DNA of 64,000 bases from Pedobacter sp. SYSU D00535. GTDB taxonomy: Bacteria; Bacteroidota; Bacteroidia; Sphingobacteriales; Sphingobacteriaceae. Of this stretch, positions 46,358-54,579 are shown in pieces; positions within the stretch are counted from its first letter, which is position 1; each line of letters starts with the position of its first letter. The position numbers and the translations under genes were made by a program. A model generated the notes under the pieces. That model was not told where the DNA came from, did no database searches, and was given only the letters and a program-made list of their open reading frames with translations. Location of the stretch: NCBI RefSeq assembly GCF_017355855.1, contig NZ_JAFEWD010000006.1, forward strand, positions 124,001 to 188,000. The letters run 5' to 3'.

Positions 46358-46367
46358 CCATTTTCAA
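46337..46367 (-). promoter_or_regulatory. gcvP promoter
   Basis: On the minus strand TTG (46365-46367), a 20-base spacer and TACTTTTG (46337-46344), 25 bases before the ATG. Confidence 0.75.
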
Positions 46368-46415
46368 TTGACAGCGGTCATTATTTTAACAATCCCAGAA
46401 AAAATTAAGGCAGTA

Positions 46416-47138
46416 TTATAATTTGCCCAGGCGTCGCAGGTACATCTGAATAGTGTTCTGCAAACCACTGTAAAGTGCATCCGAAATTAAAGCGTGTCCA
46501 ATGCTCATTTCAAGCAGGCCGGGGATATGATCAGCAAAGTATTTCAGGTTATGAAGATCCAGGTCATGACCTGCATTTAAGCCTAAGCCAACTTCCTGCG
46601 CTACTTTTGCGGCTTCTATGTACGGGGCGATAGCTTGTTCCTTATTTGTATGGTACCCCCGCGCATAGGCTTCGGTGTAGAGCTCAATTCGGTCGGTGCC
46701 TGTTGTTGCCGCTGCTTCTACCATTTTCGGGTTAGGATCTACAAAAATCGATACCCGGATTCCGGCTTCCTTAAACTGGGGAATCACATCCTTCAAGTAC
46801 TCTTGATTAGCGATGGTATCCCATCCATGGTTTGAAGTTATTTGTCCCAGCACGTCTGGAACGAGTGTAACCTGAGCCGGTTTGTTTGCCAATACCAGCT
46901 CAATAAACTTCTGCTCCTGACAGTTACCTTCGATGTTCAGCTCGGTTTTGATAACGGCTTTTAAGTCGTATACATCCTGATAGCGGATATGCCGTTCATC
47001 GGGACGGGGGTGAACAGTGATCCCTTCGGCTCCAAAGTGTTCGCACGCAAGCGCGGCTTTCACCAAGTCTGGATTGTTGCCTCCCCGGGAGTTACGAAGA
47101 GTGGCAATTTTGTTGATGTTTACTGAAAGCTTAGTCAT
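46416..47138 (-). CDS. pdxJ: pyridoxine 5'-phosphate synthase
   Basis: Makes pyridoxine 5'-phosphate in the DXP-dependent vitamin B6 pathway. The 240-aa TIM-barrel protein has 'LSVNINKIATLRNSRGGNNP', 'FGAEGITVHPRPDERHI', 'TLVPDVLGQITSNHGWD' and 'VGLGLNAGHDLDLHNL', which match the family throughout. It lies between ahcY and gcvP on the same strand. A PLP-synthesis gene next to a PLP enzyme is suggestive but not proof of a link. Confidence 0.95.
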   Translation of the reverse strand: MTKLSVNINKIATLRNSRGGNNPDLVKAALACEHFGAEGITVHPRPDERHIRYQDVYDLKAVIKTELNIEGNCQEQKFIELVLANKPAQVTLVPDVLGQITSNHGWDTIANQEYLKDVIPQFKEAGIRVSIFVDPNPKMVEAAATTGTDRIELYTEAYARGYHTNKEQAIAPYIEAAKVAQEVGLGLNAGHDLDLHNLKYFADHIPGLLEMSIGHALISDALYSGLQNTIQMYLRRLGKL

Positions 47139-47151
47139 AGCCCAAAAATAA

Positions 47152-47180
47152 GAAAACCCCGACGGATGGTCGAGGTTTTC
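47152..47180 (-). terminator. terminator downstream of ahcY
   Basis: GAAAACCCCGAC (47152-47163) pairs with GTCGAGGTTTTC (47169-47180), 12 bp with one mismatch, around GGATG. On the minus strand T-rich sequence follows. Confidence 0.7.
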
Positions 47181-47198
47181 AATATAAGATTGGTATTC

Positions 47199-48515
47199 TT
47201 AATATCTGTAAGCTTCTGGCTTAAATGGACCTTCCACATTTACACCGATATATTCGGCCTGGTGAGGATCAAGTGCATCCAACTCGACACCAATTTTTGC
47301 AAGGTGCAGACGAGCTACTTTCTCATCCAGATGTTTTGGAAGCGTATACACTTTGTTCTCATACTTGCCAGGGTTCATCCAAAGCTCCAATTGAGCAAGG
47401 GTCTGGTTAGTGAATGAGTTTGACATTACGAAAGATGGGTGACCAGTTGCACAACCAAGATTCACCAGACGGCCTTCCGCTAACACGATCACATCTTTAC
47501 CATTGATAGTATATTTATCCACCTGAGGTTTGATCTCAATTTTCGTGTTACCGTAGTTTTCGTTTAACCAGGCCATGTCGATCTCGTTATCGAAGTGACC
47601 AATGTTACAAACGATAGCTTTGTCTTTCATCGATTGGAAGTGCTCACCACGAACGATGTCACAATTTCCGGTAGCAGTCACAATAATATCCGCTTCCTTA
47701 ACTGCATTCGAGAATTTCTTTACTTCATAACCTTCCATGGCTGCTTGTAACGCACAGATCGGGTCAATTTCAGTCACGATAACACGAACGCCTGCATTAC
47801 GAAGTGAATCGGCAGAGCCTTTACCAACATCGCCATAACCTGCAACCACAGCTACTTTACCCGCCATCATTACGTCAGTAGCACGACGAATTGCATCTAC
47901 TAATGACTCGCGGCAGCCGTATTTGTTGTCAAACTTAGACTTGGTTACAGAATCGTTTACGTTGATAGCCGGCAAGTGAAGCGTGCCATTTTTCATACGC
48001 TCGTACAAGCGGTGAACACCTGTAGTTGTTTCTTCCGATAAACCTTTGATACCCGCGATCAGTTCAGGATATTTATCAAATACCATGTTGGTTAAGTCGC
48101 CACCATCGTCCAAAATCATGTTTAATGGTTTGCGATCCTCACCGAAGTATAAAGTTTGTTCAATACACCAGTCGAACTCTTCTGCATTCATACCTTTCCA
48201 GGCATAAACAGAAATACCGGCAGCCGCAATTGCAGCAGCGGCATGATCTTGAGTGGAAAAGATGTTACAAGAAGACCAGGTAACTTCCGCACCAAGTTCT
48301 ACTAAGGTTTCGATTAATACCGCAGTTTGGATGGTCATGTGTAAACAGCCTGCAATACGTGCACCTTTCAGCGGCTTTGAAGCGCCAAATTCAGCACGAA
48401 GAGCCATAAGGCCCGGCATCTCTGCCTCTGCAAGTTCAATTTCTTTACGACCCCACTCTGCTAGTGAGATGTCCTTAACTTTATAAGGAACATAAGTTGT
48501 CTCTACTGATGACAT
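47199..48515 (-). CDS. ahcY: adenosylhomocysteinase
   Basis: Hydrolyses S-adenosylhomocysteine to adenosine and homocysteine with bound NAD. The start at '[20 protein letters not shown]' gives 438 aa; the frame opens nine codons earlier with a non-ATG start. It has '[17 protein letters not shown]', '[14 protein letters not shown]', the NAD-binding '[20 protein letters not shown]' and the C-terminal 'PFKPEAYRY'. A consensus promoter lies just upstream. Confidence 0.96.
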   Translation of the reverse strand: MSSVETTYVPYKVKDISLAEWGRKEIELAEAEMPGLMALRAEFGASKPLKGARIAGCLHMTIQTAVLIETLVELGAEVTWSSCNIFSTQDHAAAAIAAAGISVYAWKGMNAEEFDWCIEQTLYFGEDRKPLNMILDDGGDLTNMVFDKYPELIAGIKGLSEETTTGVHRLYERMKNGTLHLPAINVNDSVTKSKFDNKYGCRESLVDAIRRATDVMMAGKVAVVAGYGDVGKGSADSLRNAGVRVIVTEIDPICALQAAMEGYEVKKFSNAVKEADIIVTATGNCDIVRGEHFQSMKDKAIVCNIGHFDNEIDMAWLNENYGNTKIEIKPQVDKYTINGKDVIVLAEGRLVNLGCATGHPSFVMSNSFTNQTLAQLELWMNPGKYENKVYTLPKHLDEKVARLHLAKIGVELDALDPHQAEYIGVNVEGPFKPEAYRY

Positions 48516-48539
48516 AGTTATTGTTTTAAAATTTGTCTG

Positions 48540-48570
48540 CAAAATTACCTGATTGGTAAATGAATATCAA
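48540..48570 (-). promoter_or_regulatory. ahcY promoter
   Basis: On the minus strand TTG (48568-48570), a 20-base spacer and TAATTTTG (48540-48547), 24 bases before the ATG. Confidence 0.75.
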
Positions 48571-48653
48571 CTCAATAGCTCCATTATCTGTTAGCAATGA
48601 GAAATGTGACAAATCATTGATGCCCTTTACTTTCAGCTTTCGCGTTATACGCC

Positions 48654-48661
48654 TAATTTTG
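48654..48661 (+). promoter_or_regulatory. -7 box before the bacilliredoxin gene
   Basis: TAATTTTG, followed by CAG, lies 38 bases before the ATG. At 19 bases upstream the sequence is TTTC in place of TTTG. Confidence 0.5.
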
Positions 48662-48699
48662 CAGAAGGTTTGAAATTGAACTTTAAATTAAAATAAGAT

Positions 48700-49110
48700 A
48701 TGTATCCAGAATATTTAGTTGCCCCAATGCGGGAAGAGCTTACCAAAGAGGGATTCGTGGAGTTGAAAACTCCGGAGGAAGTAGATTCAGCTATTAATAC
48801 TGAAGGCACGGTGTTCGTTGTTGTAAATTCAGTTTGTGGTTGTGCGGCTGCAAATGCTCGTCCCGCTGCACGTGCTGCAGTTCAGGGAGGAAAGCGCCCC
48901 GACAAACTTGTTACTGTTTTCGCAGGAATGGAAAAAGATGCGGTTGATAAGGCAAGGAGTTATATGCTTCCTTTTCCTCCATCATCACCGTCAATGGCAC
49001 TCTTTAAAGATGGTAAGCTTGTTCATATGATTGAACGTCACCAAATCGAGGGTCGCCCGGCTCAAATGATCGCTGATAATCTGGTAGGCGCCTTTGATCA
49101 GTACTGTTAG
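48700..49110 (+). CDS. BrxA/BrxB family bacilliredoxin
   Basis: A thioredoxin-fold protein that removes bacillithiol from proteins in Firmicutes; Bacteroidota carry homologues. The 136-aa protein has the characteristic CGC motif at Cys46-Cys48 ('NSVCGCAAANARPAARA'), 'PPSSPSMALFKDGKLVHMIE' and 'RHQIEGRPAQMIA'. It also has a C-terminal Cys136. It is divergent from ahcY. Whether this organism makes bacillithiol cannot be judged here. Confidence 0.9.
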   Translation: MYPEYLVAPMREELTKEGFVELKTPEEVDSAINTEGTVFVVVNSVCGCAAANARPAARAAVQGGKRPDKLVTVFAGMEKDAVDKARSYMLPFPPSSPSMALFKDGKLVHMIERHQIEGRPAQMIADNLVGAFDQYC

Positions 49111-49142
49111 TTGGAATAAAGCAGGATTAAATAATAATGTTT

Positions 49143-49171
49143 AAGTCTGGCCAGAGAGGCCGGACTTTTTT
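49143..49171 (+). terminator. terminator after the bacilliredoxin gene
   Basis: AAGTCTGGCC (49143-49152) pairs with GGCCGGACTT (49158-49167), 10 bp with one G-U, followed by T residues. Confidence 0.8.
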
Positions 49172-49229
49172 ATGTCTAATTTTTCAAACCTCACAGAGGA
49201 CTCCCAAACTACTCTCATAAAAGTTCTGT

Positions 49230-50021
49230 CTAGATATGCGAGGCAAGAAGGCGCTCTAAATCGTCCGGATTTACATTCATTTTTACCCGTCCTTGTTTTG
49301 CATAGGAGATTTTCCCGGTTTCTTCCGAAACGATAACAGCCACCGCGTCGCTCATTTCTGAAATCCCAATTCCTGCCCGATGTCTCAACCCAAAATGAGG
49401 CGGAAGTTTTTCATTGTCCGTCAAGGGCAGAATACAGCTTGCACATCTTATTTTCCCCTCTGAAATCACCACCGCTCCATCATGCAGCGGACTGTTTTTC
49501 TGAAAGATACTCTCTAATAATCTTTTAGAGATGATAGCGTCCATCTGTTCCCCGCTGTTTTGATAATATTGTTCGTCAAAGTATTTGGCAAAGACAATCA
49601 GGGCGCCGGTTCTGGTTACCTGCATATACTTACAGGCATCGATGATGGGCTTTAAGGAGATGACCGCACTTTTTTCTACCTCTTTCTTACTTGCAAACAC
49701 TGTCTTCCACAATCTATTTCTGTGTAGGGATGCATTTTTGCCGATAAGAAGGAGGAATCTTCTGATTTCCTGCTGGAAAACGATAATGAGGGCAAGCACG
49801 CCCACGCTTACGAAGCCGCCTAAAATCTGGCTAAGCAATCGCATCTGCAGTTCCTTGGTAACTACGTATACCAGGTAGATGATGACCAGACCCAGTAAAA
49901 TGTTCAGAGCAATAGTTCCCCGGATCAGATTGTAGACGTAGTAGATGATGATAGCAACCAGCACTATATCTATAAAGTCGAGAAAGCGTATATCAAGAAA
50001 GCTTAGATCGAGTCCTTCCAT
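49230..50021 (-). CDS. cdaA: diadenylate cyclase CdaA
   Basis: Synthesises the second messenger c-di-AMP from two ATP at the membrane. The 263-aa protein has about three N-terminal membrane helices and then the DAC domain with 'SPLHDGAVVIS' (DGA motif) and 'FGLRHRAGIGISE' (RHR motif), both intact. It lies 48 bases downstream of folP on the same strand, so they are likely one operon. The cdaR/glmM partners of Firmicutes are absent. Confidence 0.95.
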   Translation of the reverse strand: MEGLDLSFLDIRFLDFIDIVLVAIIIYYVYNLIRGTIALNILLGLVIIYLVYVVTKELQMRLLSQILGGFVSVGVLALIIVFQQEIRRFLLLIGKNASLHRNRLWKTVFASKKEVEKSAVISLKPIIDACKYMQVTRTGALIVFAKYFDEQYYQNSGEQMDAIISKRLLESIFQKNSPLHDGAVVISEGKIRCASCILPLTDNEKLPPHFGLRHRAGIGISEMSDAVAVIVSEETGKISYAKQGRVKMNVNPDDLERLLASHI

Positions 50022-50069
50022 TGCGCTGAAAATAACAATTTTTTGCGGAAGTAGCGTTGCCAGGGTAAA

Positions 50070-50933
50070 CTAGCCTCTGTCGTTCAAAGCTTGAAATAGA
50101 CGTATCGTTTGTACTGCTTCCCTTACGTCGTGCACTCTCAGAATACTCGCCCCTTTTTGCAGAGCGACGGTGTTCAAAACGGTGGTGCCATTCAGGGCTT
50201 CGTCGCTTTGTATATTCAAGGTTTTCCAGATCATCGACTTCCTGGAGAGGCCAGCCAGAATGGGAATGCCCAAGATTTTCAGAGAGTGGAACTGATTCAG
50301 TAGTTCAAAGTTTTGGTCGATCGTTTTAGCGAAACCAAAGCCGGGGTCGGCAATCACATCAGTTACACCCAGCTCTTTTAAGCGGTTCAACTTTTCGCCA
50401 AAATAAATAAGAATCTCTTTGATTAGATCGTCATATTGGCAAAGATTCTTCATGGTTCGAGGTGTGCCTTTCATGTGCATAAGGATGTAAGGTACGTGCA
50501 GCTCTGCTACTGTCTCAAACATCTTCGCGTCAAGCTCTCCTCCCGAAATATCGTTCACCATATGAGCGCCTTCAAGGATGGCCGCCCTGGCAACTGCTGA
50601 CCGAAATGTGTCAATTGATAAAATACTTTCCGGAAACTCTTTAACAATAGCCTTAACTACCGGTAGCAATCGCTCCAGCTCTTCCTCTTCGGTGATATCC
50701 GCTGCACCGGGGCGGGAGGAGTAGGCGCCAATATCGATGAACGTGGCTCCATCCTGAAGCATTTGTTCCGCTGTTTTCAAGCCCTGTTCTACCGAGCTGA
50801 CTCTGCTGCCTGCATAGAAAGAGTCGGGAGTTATATTGAGAATGCCCATCACCCTTGGCGTGCCTAAGTCCAAAAGTCGTCCTCTGAAGTTAATCGTTCT
50901 CTTTACGTTAAAAAGTGTATTTTTATCCGTCAT
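50070..50933 (-). CDS. folP: dihydropteroate synthase
   Basis: Condenses p-aminobenzoate with the pterin pyrophosphate in folate synthesis; target of sulfonamides. The ATG at 50933 gives 287 aa. It has 'RVMGILNITPDSFYAGS', 'GATFIDIGAYSSRPGA', 'ILSIDTFRSAVA', 'VNDISGG' and 'IADPGFGFAKT', all family motifs. A TTG three codons upstream is an unneeded alternative. It heads a folP-cdaA unit, divergent from the DUF1599 gene with only 51 bases between. Confidence 0.95.
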   Translation of the reverse strand: MTDKNTLFNVKRTINFRGRLLDLGTPRVMGILNITPDSFYAGSRVSSVEQGLKTAEQMLQDGATFIDIGAYSSRPGAADITEEEELERLLPVVKAIVKEFPESILSIDTFRSAVARAAILEGAHMVNDISGGELDAKMFETVAELHVPYILMHMKGTPRTMKNLCQYDDLIKEILIYFGEKLNRLKELGVTDVIADPGFGFAKTIDQNFELLNQFHSLKILGIPILAGLSRKSMIWKTLNIQSDEALNGTTVLNTVALQKGASILRVHDVREAVQTIRLFQALNDRG

Positions 50934-50984
50934 AAACCTCAAAATACCGGTTTATTCATCGTTTAATCAAATAAATAATACGTT

Positions 50985-51527
50985 TTGGCTGCGAACACTT
51001 CTGAAGAATATGATGCGGTAATTAAGGTCTGCAGAGACCTGTTCATAAAGAAAACCAAAGACTACGGTACTGCCTGGAGAATATTGAGACCGAGCTCCAT
51101 TACTGATCAGATTTTTATAAAGGCGCAACGCATTCGTACCCTTGAGGAGAAAGGGGTCTCACTAGTGGGAGAGGACATTAGTTCAGAATACATCGGGATT
51201 ATTAATTACTGCATCATCGCAATGATTCAATTGGAACTCGAAGAGGATGCCCCTGCTGAAATTCCAGTAGAACAAATAGCTGCATGGTACGATGAGAAGG
51301 CTAAGGAGACAAAAGAGCTGATGTTTGCAAAAAACCACGACTACGGTGAAGCCTGGAGGGATATGCGGGTGAGTTCCCTGACAGACTTGATCCTGATGAA
51401 AATACTTCGCGTAAAGCAGATAGAAGACAACCAGGGGAAGACGCTTGCTTCTGAGGGAGTGAAAGCAAACTACCAGGATATGCTAAACTATTCTGTTTTT
51501 GCCTTAATTAAGTTAGGTCTTAAATAA
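50985..51527 (+). CDS. DUF1599 family protein, TTG start, duplicated domain
   Basis: The 180-aa protein consists of two homologous halves: 'TKDYGTAWRILRPSSITDQI' (first) and 'NHDYGEAWRDMRVSSLTDLI' (second), each followed by a helix of 'IGIINYCIIAMIQLEL' or 'QDMLNYSVFALIKLGL' type. This is DUF1599, a family linked by domain annotation to nucleotide modification; its function is unproven. An in-frame TAA at 50976-50978 and no in-frame ATG before the domain make TTG at 50985 the start. It begins a four-gene operon. Confidence 0.85.
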   Translation: MAANTSEEYDAVIKVCRDLFIKKTKDYGTAWRILRPSSITDQIFIKAQRIRTLEEKGVSLVGEDISSEYIGIINYCIIAMIQLELEEDAPAEIPVEQIAAWYDEKAKETKELMFAKNHDYGEAWRDMRVSSLTDLILMKILRVKQIEDNQGKTLASEGVKANYQDMLNYSVFALIKLGLK

Positions 51528-51528
51528 C

Positions 51529-52686
51529 ATGAAGAAAGCACTAATTCTTATTTGCCGCCTGGTTGTAGGCGTACTCTTTATCTTTTCGGGGCTAATTAAA
51601 GCCAACGACCCACTCGGTTTTGGTTACAAGCTTCAGGAATATTTTGAGGTCTTTCACATCAGCTTTTTAAATGACTTTGCTACGGGGATGTCGATTGTCA
51701 TCTGTGCTTTAGAAATTATTTTCGGAGCTGCATTACTACTTGGAATACGGGCGGTGCAGGTAAGCTGGGGATTACTGCTAACGATCGTCTTCTTTACGTT
51801 TTTAACGTTCTACTCTGCTGCCTTTGATGTGGTCAAATCTTGCGGTTGTTTTGGCGATGCCATTCCACTTACCCCGTGGCAGTCCTTTGCGAAAGATATT
51901 GTACTCTTAATTCTTATCCTCGTTATCTTTTTCAATCGACAGAGTATTCATCCCCTGTTCAAATCTCCGGGGGCTCAAAAGGCTGCACTAACTGTAATCA
52001 GTGTGCTCGCGTTTGGATTTGGCTGGTATACCTACAGCTATCAGCCGGTCGTTGATTTTCTTCCCTACCACGTTGGCGCCAATATTCCAGTCTCTATGAA
52101 AATTCCGGAAGGGGCCCCGCTGGACGAGTATGAGATAGTATATGTGTTAAAACATAAGAAGTCGGGTGAAAGTAAAACCATGACAGATAAGGAATATATC
52201 GACAGCGGTATCTGGAAAGATGAAAACTGGGAGGTGACAGGAGAACCCGAGAAGAAGTTGATTAAGGAAGGTTATCAGCCGAAGATAAAAGACCTTAGAA
52301 TAGCGGACAGTCAGGGTACAGATTACACAGCAGAGCTGATGGAAAATCCCTATTACAATCTTTTAATTGTCGCTTATCGTCTGGAGGATACAAATATAAA
52401 CGCTTTAGGCGATTTAAACGCGCTGGCAATTAATGCTGCCGAAAACTATAACATTCGTACTGCGCTGCTCACTTCAGATTCTCCTGCCAATGCCAGTCAG
52501 TTCCAGAAGGCGAATCGTCTGGTAATGGAGATTTTTTATGCAGATGCAGTTCCCCTGAAAAGTATGGTGAGATCTAATCCGGGACTATTGCTGTTGAAGG
52601 ATGGAGTGGTGGTTGGAAAATGGCCGGCAAGGGCATTGCCTACTTATAAGGACTTGGAAGAGACTTATTTTAGTAAAGATAAATAA
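51529..52686 (+). CDS. BT_3928-type DoxX/MauE-like membrane protein
   Basis: The 385-aa protein has four hydrophobic helices in the first ~150 residues with the DoxX-type opening 'ICRLVVGVLFIFSGLIKAND' and the Cys motif 'SCGCFGDAIPLT', as in MauE-like redox membrane proteins. A fifth helix near residue 150 is followed by a soluble domain, possibly thioredoxin-like ('NPGLLLLKDGVVVGKWPARA'), without a visible CxxC. It begins one base after the DUF1599 stop and overlaps the DinB gene by one base. The redox role is inference. Confidence 0.8.
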   Translation: MKKALILICRLVVGVLFIFSGLIKANDPLGFGYKLQEYFEVFHISFLNDFATGMSIVICALEIIFGAALLLGIRAVQVSWGLLLTIVFFTFLTFYSAAFDVVKSCGCFGDAIPLTPWQSFAKDIVLLILILVIFFNRQSIHPLFKSPGAQKAALTVISVLAFGFGWYTYSYQPVVDFLPYHVGANIPVSMKIPEGAPLDEYEIVYVLKHKKSGESKTMTDKEYIDSGIWKDENWEVTGEPEKKLIKEGYQPKIKDLRIADSQGTDYTAELMENPYYNLLIVAYRLEDTNINALGDLNALAINAAENYNIRTALLTSDSPANASQFQKANRLVMEIFYADAVPLKSMVRSNPGLLLLKDGVVVGKWPARALPTYKDLEETYFSKDK

Positions 52687-53126
52687 TGGTAAAAGAGCTG
52701 ATTAACTATACTCGGATTGCCGACAGAGCAATACTTGATACGTTTTTGCAAACTGAACTCTCTCTTCCCGAGGCTGAATGTTTATTCGGGCACATTTTGA
52801 ATGCTCAGCATGTATGGCTGGCAAGGATAAATGGACAGCAGCCAAGGTACGAGCCATTCTCGCCGCAGCAAAAAAGCGACTTTGAAAGTCTGCACCTCGA
52901 AAATTCCGAGGGACTGATCCAAATGATGAATCAGGATCTGTCACGAGAGGTCGAATATCGGAACACGAAAGGAGAGGCATTTTTTAATACCGTCGAAGAC
53001 ATGCTGATCCAGGCCTTGAATCATAGTACCTATCACAGGGGACAAATAGCCACTCAATTTCGCTTGAATGGGTTAGTGCCGCCAACTACAGACTATATAT
53101 TTTTTAAAAGAACAGGCCTGCTTTGA
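52686..53126 (+). CDS. DinB-like four-helix metal-binding protein
   Basis: The 146-aa protein fits the DinB/YfiT-like four-helix fold, with the first metal His in 'LFGHILNAQHVWLARI' and a His pair in 'ALNHSTYHRGQIATQFR'. These proteins often act as thiol-dependent transferases, sometimes with bacillithiol; activity is not shown here. It overlaps its neighbours on both sides (TAATG upstream, TTGA downstream), so translation is coupled. Confidence 0.85.
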   Translation: MVKELINYTRIADRAILDTFLQTELSLPEAECLFGHILNAQHVWLARINGQQPRYEPFSPQQKSDFESLHLENSEGLIQMMNQDLSREVEYRNTKGEAFFNTVEDMLIQALNHSTYHRGQIATQFRLNGLVPPTTDYIFFKRTGLL

Positions 53127-53632
53127 AGATATTTTTAATTGGCTTTATGGGTTGCGGTAAGACAACCCTGGGAAAGAAGTTAGCATCTAAAATGGACTAC
53201 GCGTTTATTGACGTGGACAAAGAGTTTGAGAACCAGACGGGGACAACAATAGCAGCGTATTTTGCCGCTCATGGCGAAGACGGATTCAGAAGGAAAGAAA
53301 GTGAAGTGCTGCAACAAACAGACTATCCGGAAAAGTCTATAATTGCCACTGGGGGAGGAGCTCCCTGTTTCTTTGACAATATGGATTGGATGAATAAAAA
53401 CGGGTTAACCCTCTATCTTTCGCTGAGCCCGAAAGCATTGGCAAGCCGATTGGAAGGAGCAGCAGAAGAGCGTCCGCTGATCAAAGGCCTTAAAGGACAA
53501 CAACTGGAAGATTTCATAGCAGGAAAACTGGCTGAACGAGAGGCCTACTATAACAAAGCAGAACTGGTGATTGCCGGACTAAATCAAACGCCTGAGAAGG
53601 TGGCGCAGATTGTCGAACCTTATCTCAAATAA
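53123..53632 (+). CDS. aroK: shikimate kinase, TTG start
   Basis: Phosphorylates shikimate in aromatic amino-acid synthesis. The 169-aa protein has Walker A 'GFMGCGKTTLG' (residues 7-17), 'IDVDKEFENQTG', the shikimate-binding Arg in 'EDGFRRKESEVL', 'ATGGGAPCFF' and the lid Arg in 'EERPLIKG'. The reading frame starts with TTG (53123-53125) overlapping the DinB stop as TTGA; homology starts right there, so the non-ATG start is well supported. Its 3' end overlaps the convergent gene by 13 bases. Confidence 0.95.
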   Translation: MKIFLIGFMGCGKTTLGKKLASKMDYAFIDVDKEFENQTGTTIAAYFAAHGEDGFRRKESEVLQQTDYPEKSIIATGGGAPCFFDNMDWMNKNGLTLYLSLSPKALASRLEGAAEERPLIKGLKGQQLEDFIAGKLAEREAYYNKAELVIAGLNQTPEKVAQIVEPYLK

Positions 53633-54129
53633 ACTGCGTCTTCCGTTTCGTTGCCGTCAAGCAACACGTCTACATGCTCCTTGATCACCGTGGCCAGCTC
53701 CAAGCCGGTAAAGTCGGGCGTGAGGGGGAAGATGCGATGGCTGCGGTTTACCAACACCGCCGTTCTGAGCTTTTTAAGCGGAATATCAAGAAATACCCCA
53801 AGGCCATAGGCTAAAGTTCTCCCGCTGTTTAGGACATCATCTACCAGTACCACTACTTTGCCGGTACATTCATCTACGTTGATGTCGGTTTTTGCCTGAA
53901 AGCTTGACACGTGCTTGTTGATTTCAATCTTCATCAAAAGCACATTTATTCCTGAGATTTGCTCTATCTCCCGCTTCAACCTTTCAGCTAATATAAAACC
54001 GTAATCGGCGATACCTGCCAGCACAATACTTTCTTCATCGAGATTATCTTCCCAGATCTGATAAGCGATCCGGGTTATTTTCTGTTGAATTTGCACTCTA
54101 TCAAGAATCAGTATCTTTCTGTCAGGCAT
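53620..54129 (-). CDS. phosphoribosyltransferase family protein
   Basis: The 169-aa type I PRTase-fold protein has the PRPP-binding loop 'VVVLVDDVLNSGRTLAYG', 'VLAGIADYGFILAERLKREI' and the flexible hood region. It resembles PyrR and purine/xanthine PRTases; the base specificity is not clear. It is convergent with aroK and overlaps it at the 3' end, with no terminator between. It is followed on the same strand by a hypothetical gene upstream. Confidence 0.85.
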   Translation of the reverse strand: MPDRKILILDRVQIQQKITRIAYQIWEDNLDEESIVLAGIADYGFILAERLKREIEQISGINVLLMKIEINKHVSSFQAKTDINVDECTGKVVVLVDDVLNSGRTLAYGLGVFLDIPLKKLRTAVLVNRSHRIFPLTPDFTGLELATVIKEHVDVLLDGNETEDAVYLR

Positions 54130-54180
54130 CCTTAAAACTAATTTTGGTTGAAAATAGATATTTCAGTTGAAATACAAAAT

Positions 54181-54573
54181 CTATTGATACGGGAAGAAAA
54201 CAAAATTGGCTCCCTGGGGAACAACCACAAAAAGGCACATAAAGTCGTCAGGACTTTTGAAGTGCTTGATAAAGCGCTCTTTCTTTTCCTGGTGGATAAT
54301 CCCCCGTTCTACAAATTCCTCGAAAGTGGATGCTTGAATTGTCCAGGAAGTATTGAGGTCTTTATGATCCAGGATTACTTCCCCAATTGCCACCTGATGT
54401 TGATGGGCAATGAAAATGGGGTAAGCAGACAAACCTTCCACCATAATTTCAGTAGCTACCTCTTTTATAGACTCCGAGTACAGTTTAAGGTCTCTTTCAA
54501 GACTCTTAAGCGGGCTCTCTTTTTTAGGATCCTGCCCGTCTTCCGATTGATTAATTAGATCTTGTAATTCCAT
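54181..54573 (-). CDS. conserved hypothetical protein
   Basis: The 130-aa protein starts MELQDLINQSEDGQDPKK. It has an amphipathic helix near residues 20-50 ('LKLYSESIKEVATEIMVEG') and a strand-rich C-terminal half ('YPIFIAHQHQVAIGEVILDH'). I do not recognise a named family. It is 6 bases downstream of rlmD on the same strand, so it is probably cotranscribed. The opposite-strand frame over the same bases lacks protein-like features. Confidence 0.7.
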   Translation of the reverse strand: MELQDLINQSEDGQDPKKESPLKSLERDLKLYSESIKEVATEIMVEGLSAYPIFIAHQHQVAIGEVILDHKDLNTSWTIQASTFEEFVERGIIHQEKKERFIKHFKSPDDFMCLFVVVPQGANFVFFPYQ

Positions 54574-54579
54574 AAATCC

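Noticed and set aside
46312-46415. Glycine riboswitch before gcvP
   Set aside because: The predicted leader is only about 20 bases; there is no room for an aptamer and no matching core sequence.
50934-50942. Upstream TTG start for folP
   Set aside because: An ATG three codons downstream fits the family and usual start usage better.
54148-54558. 136-codon plus-strand frame
   Set aside because: Antisense to the hypothetical gene at 54181-54573, which has better composition, an ATG and operon context with rlmD.
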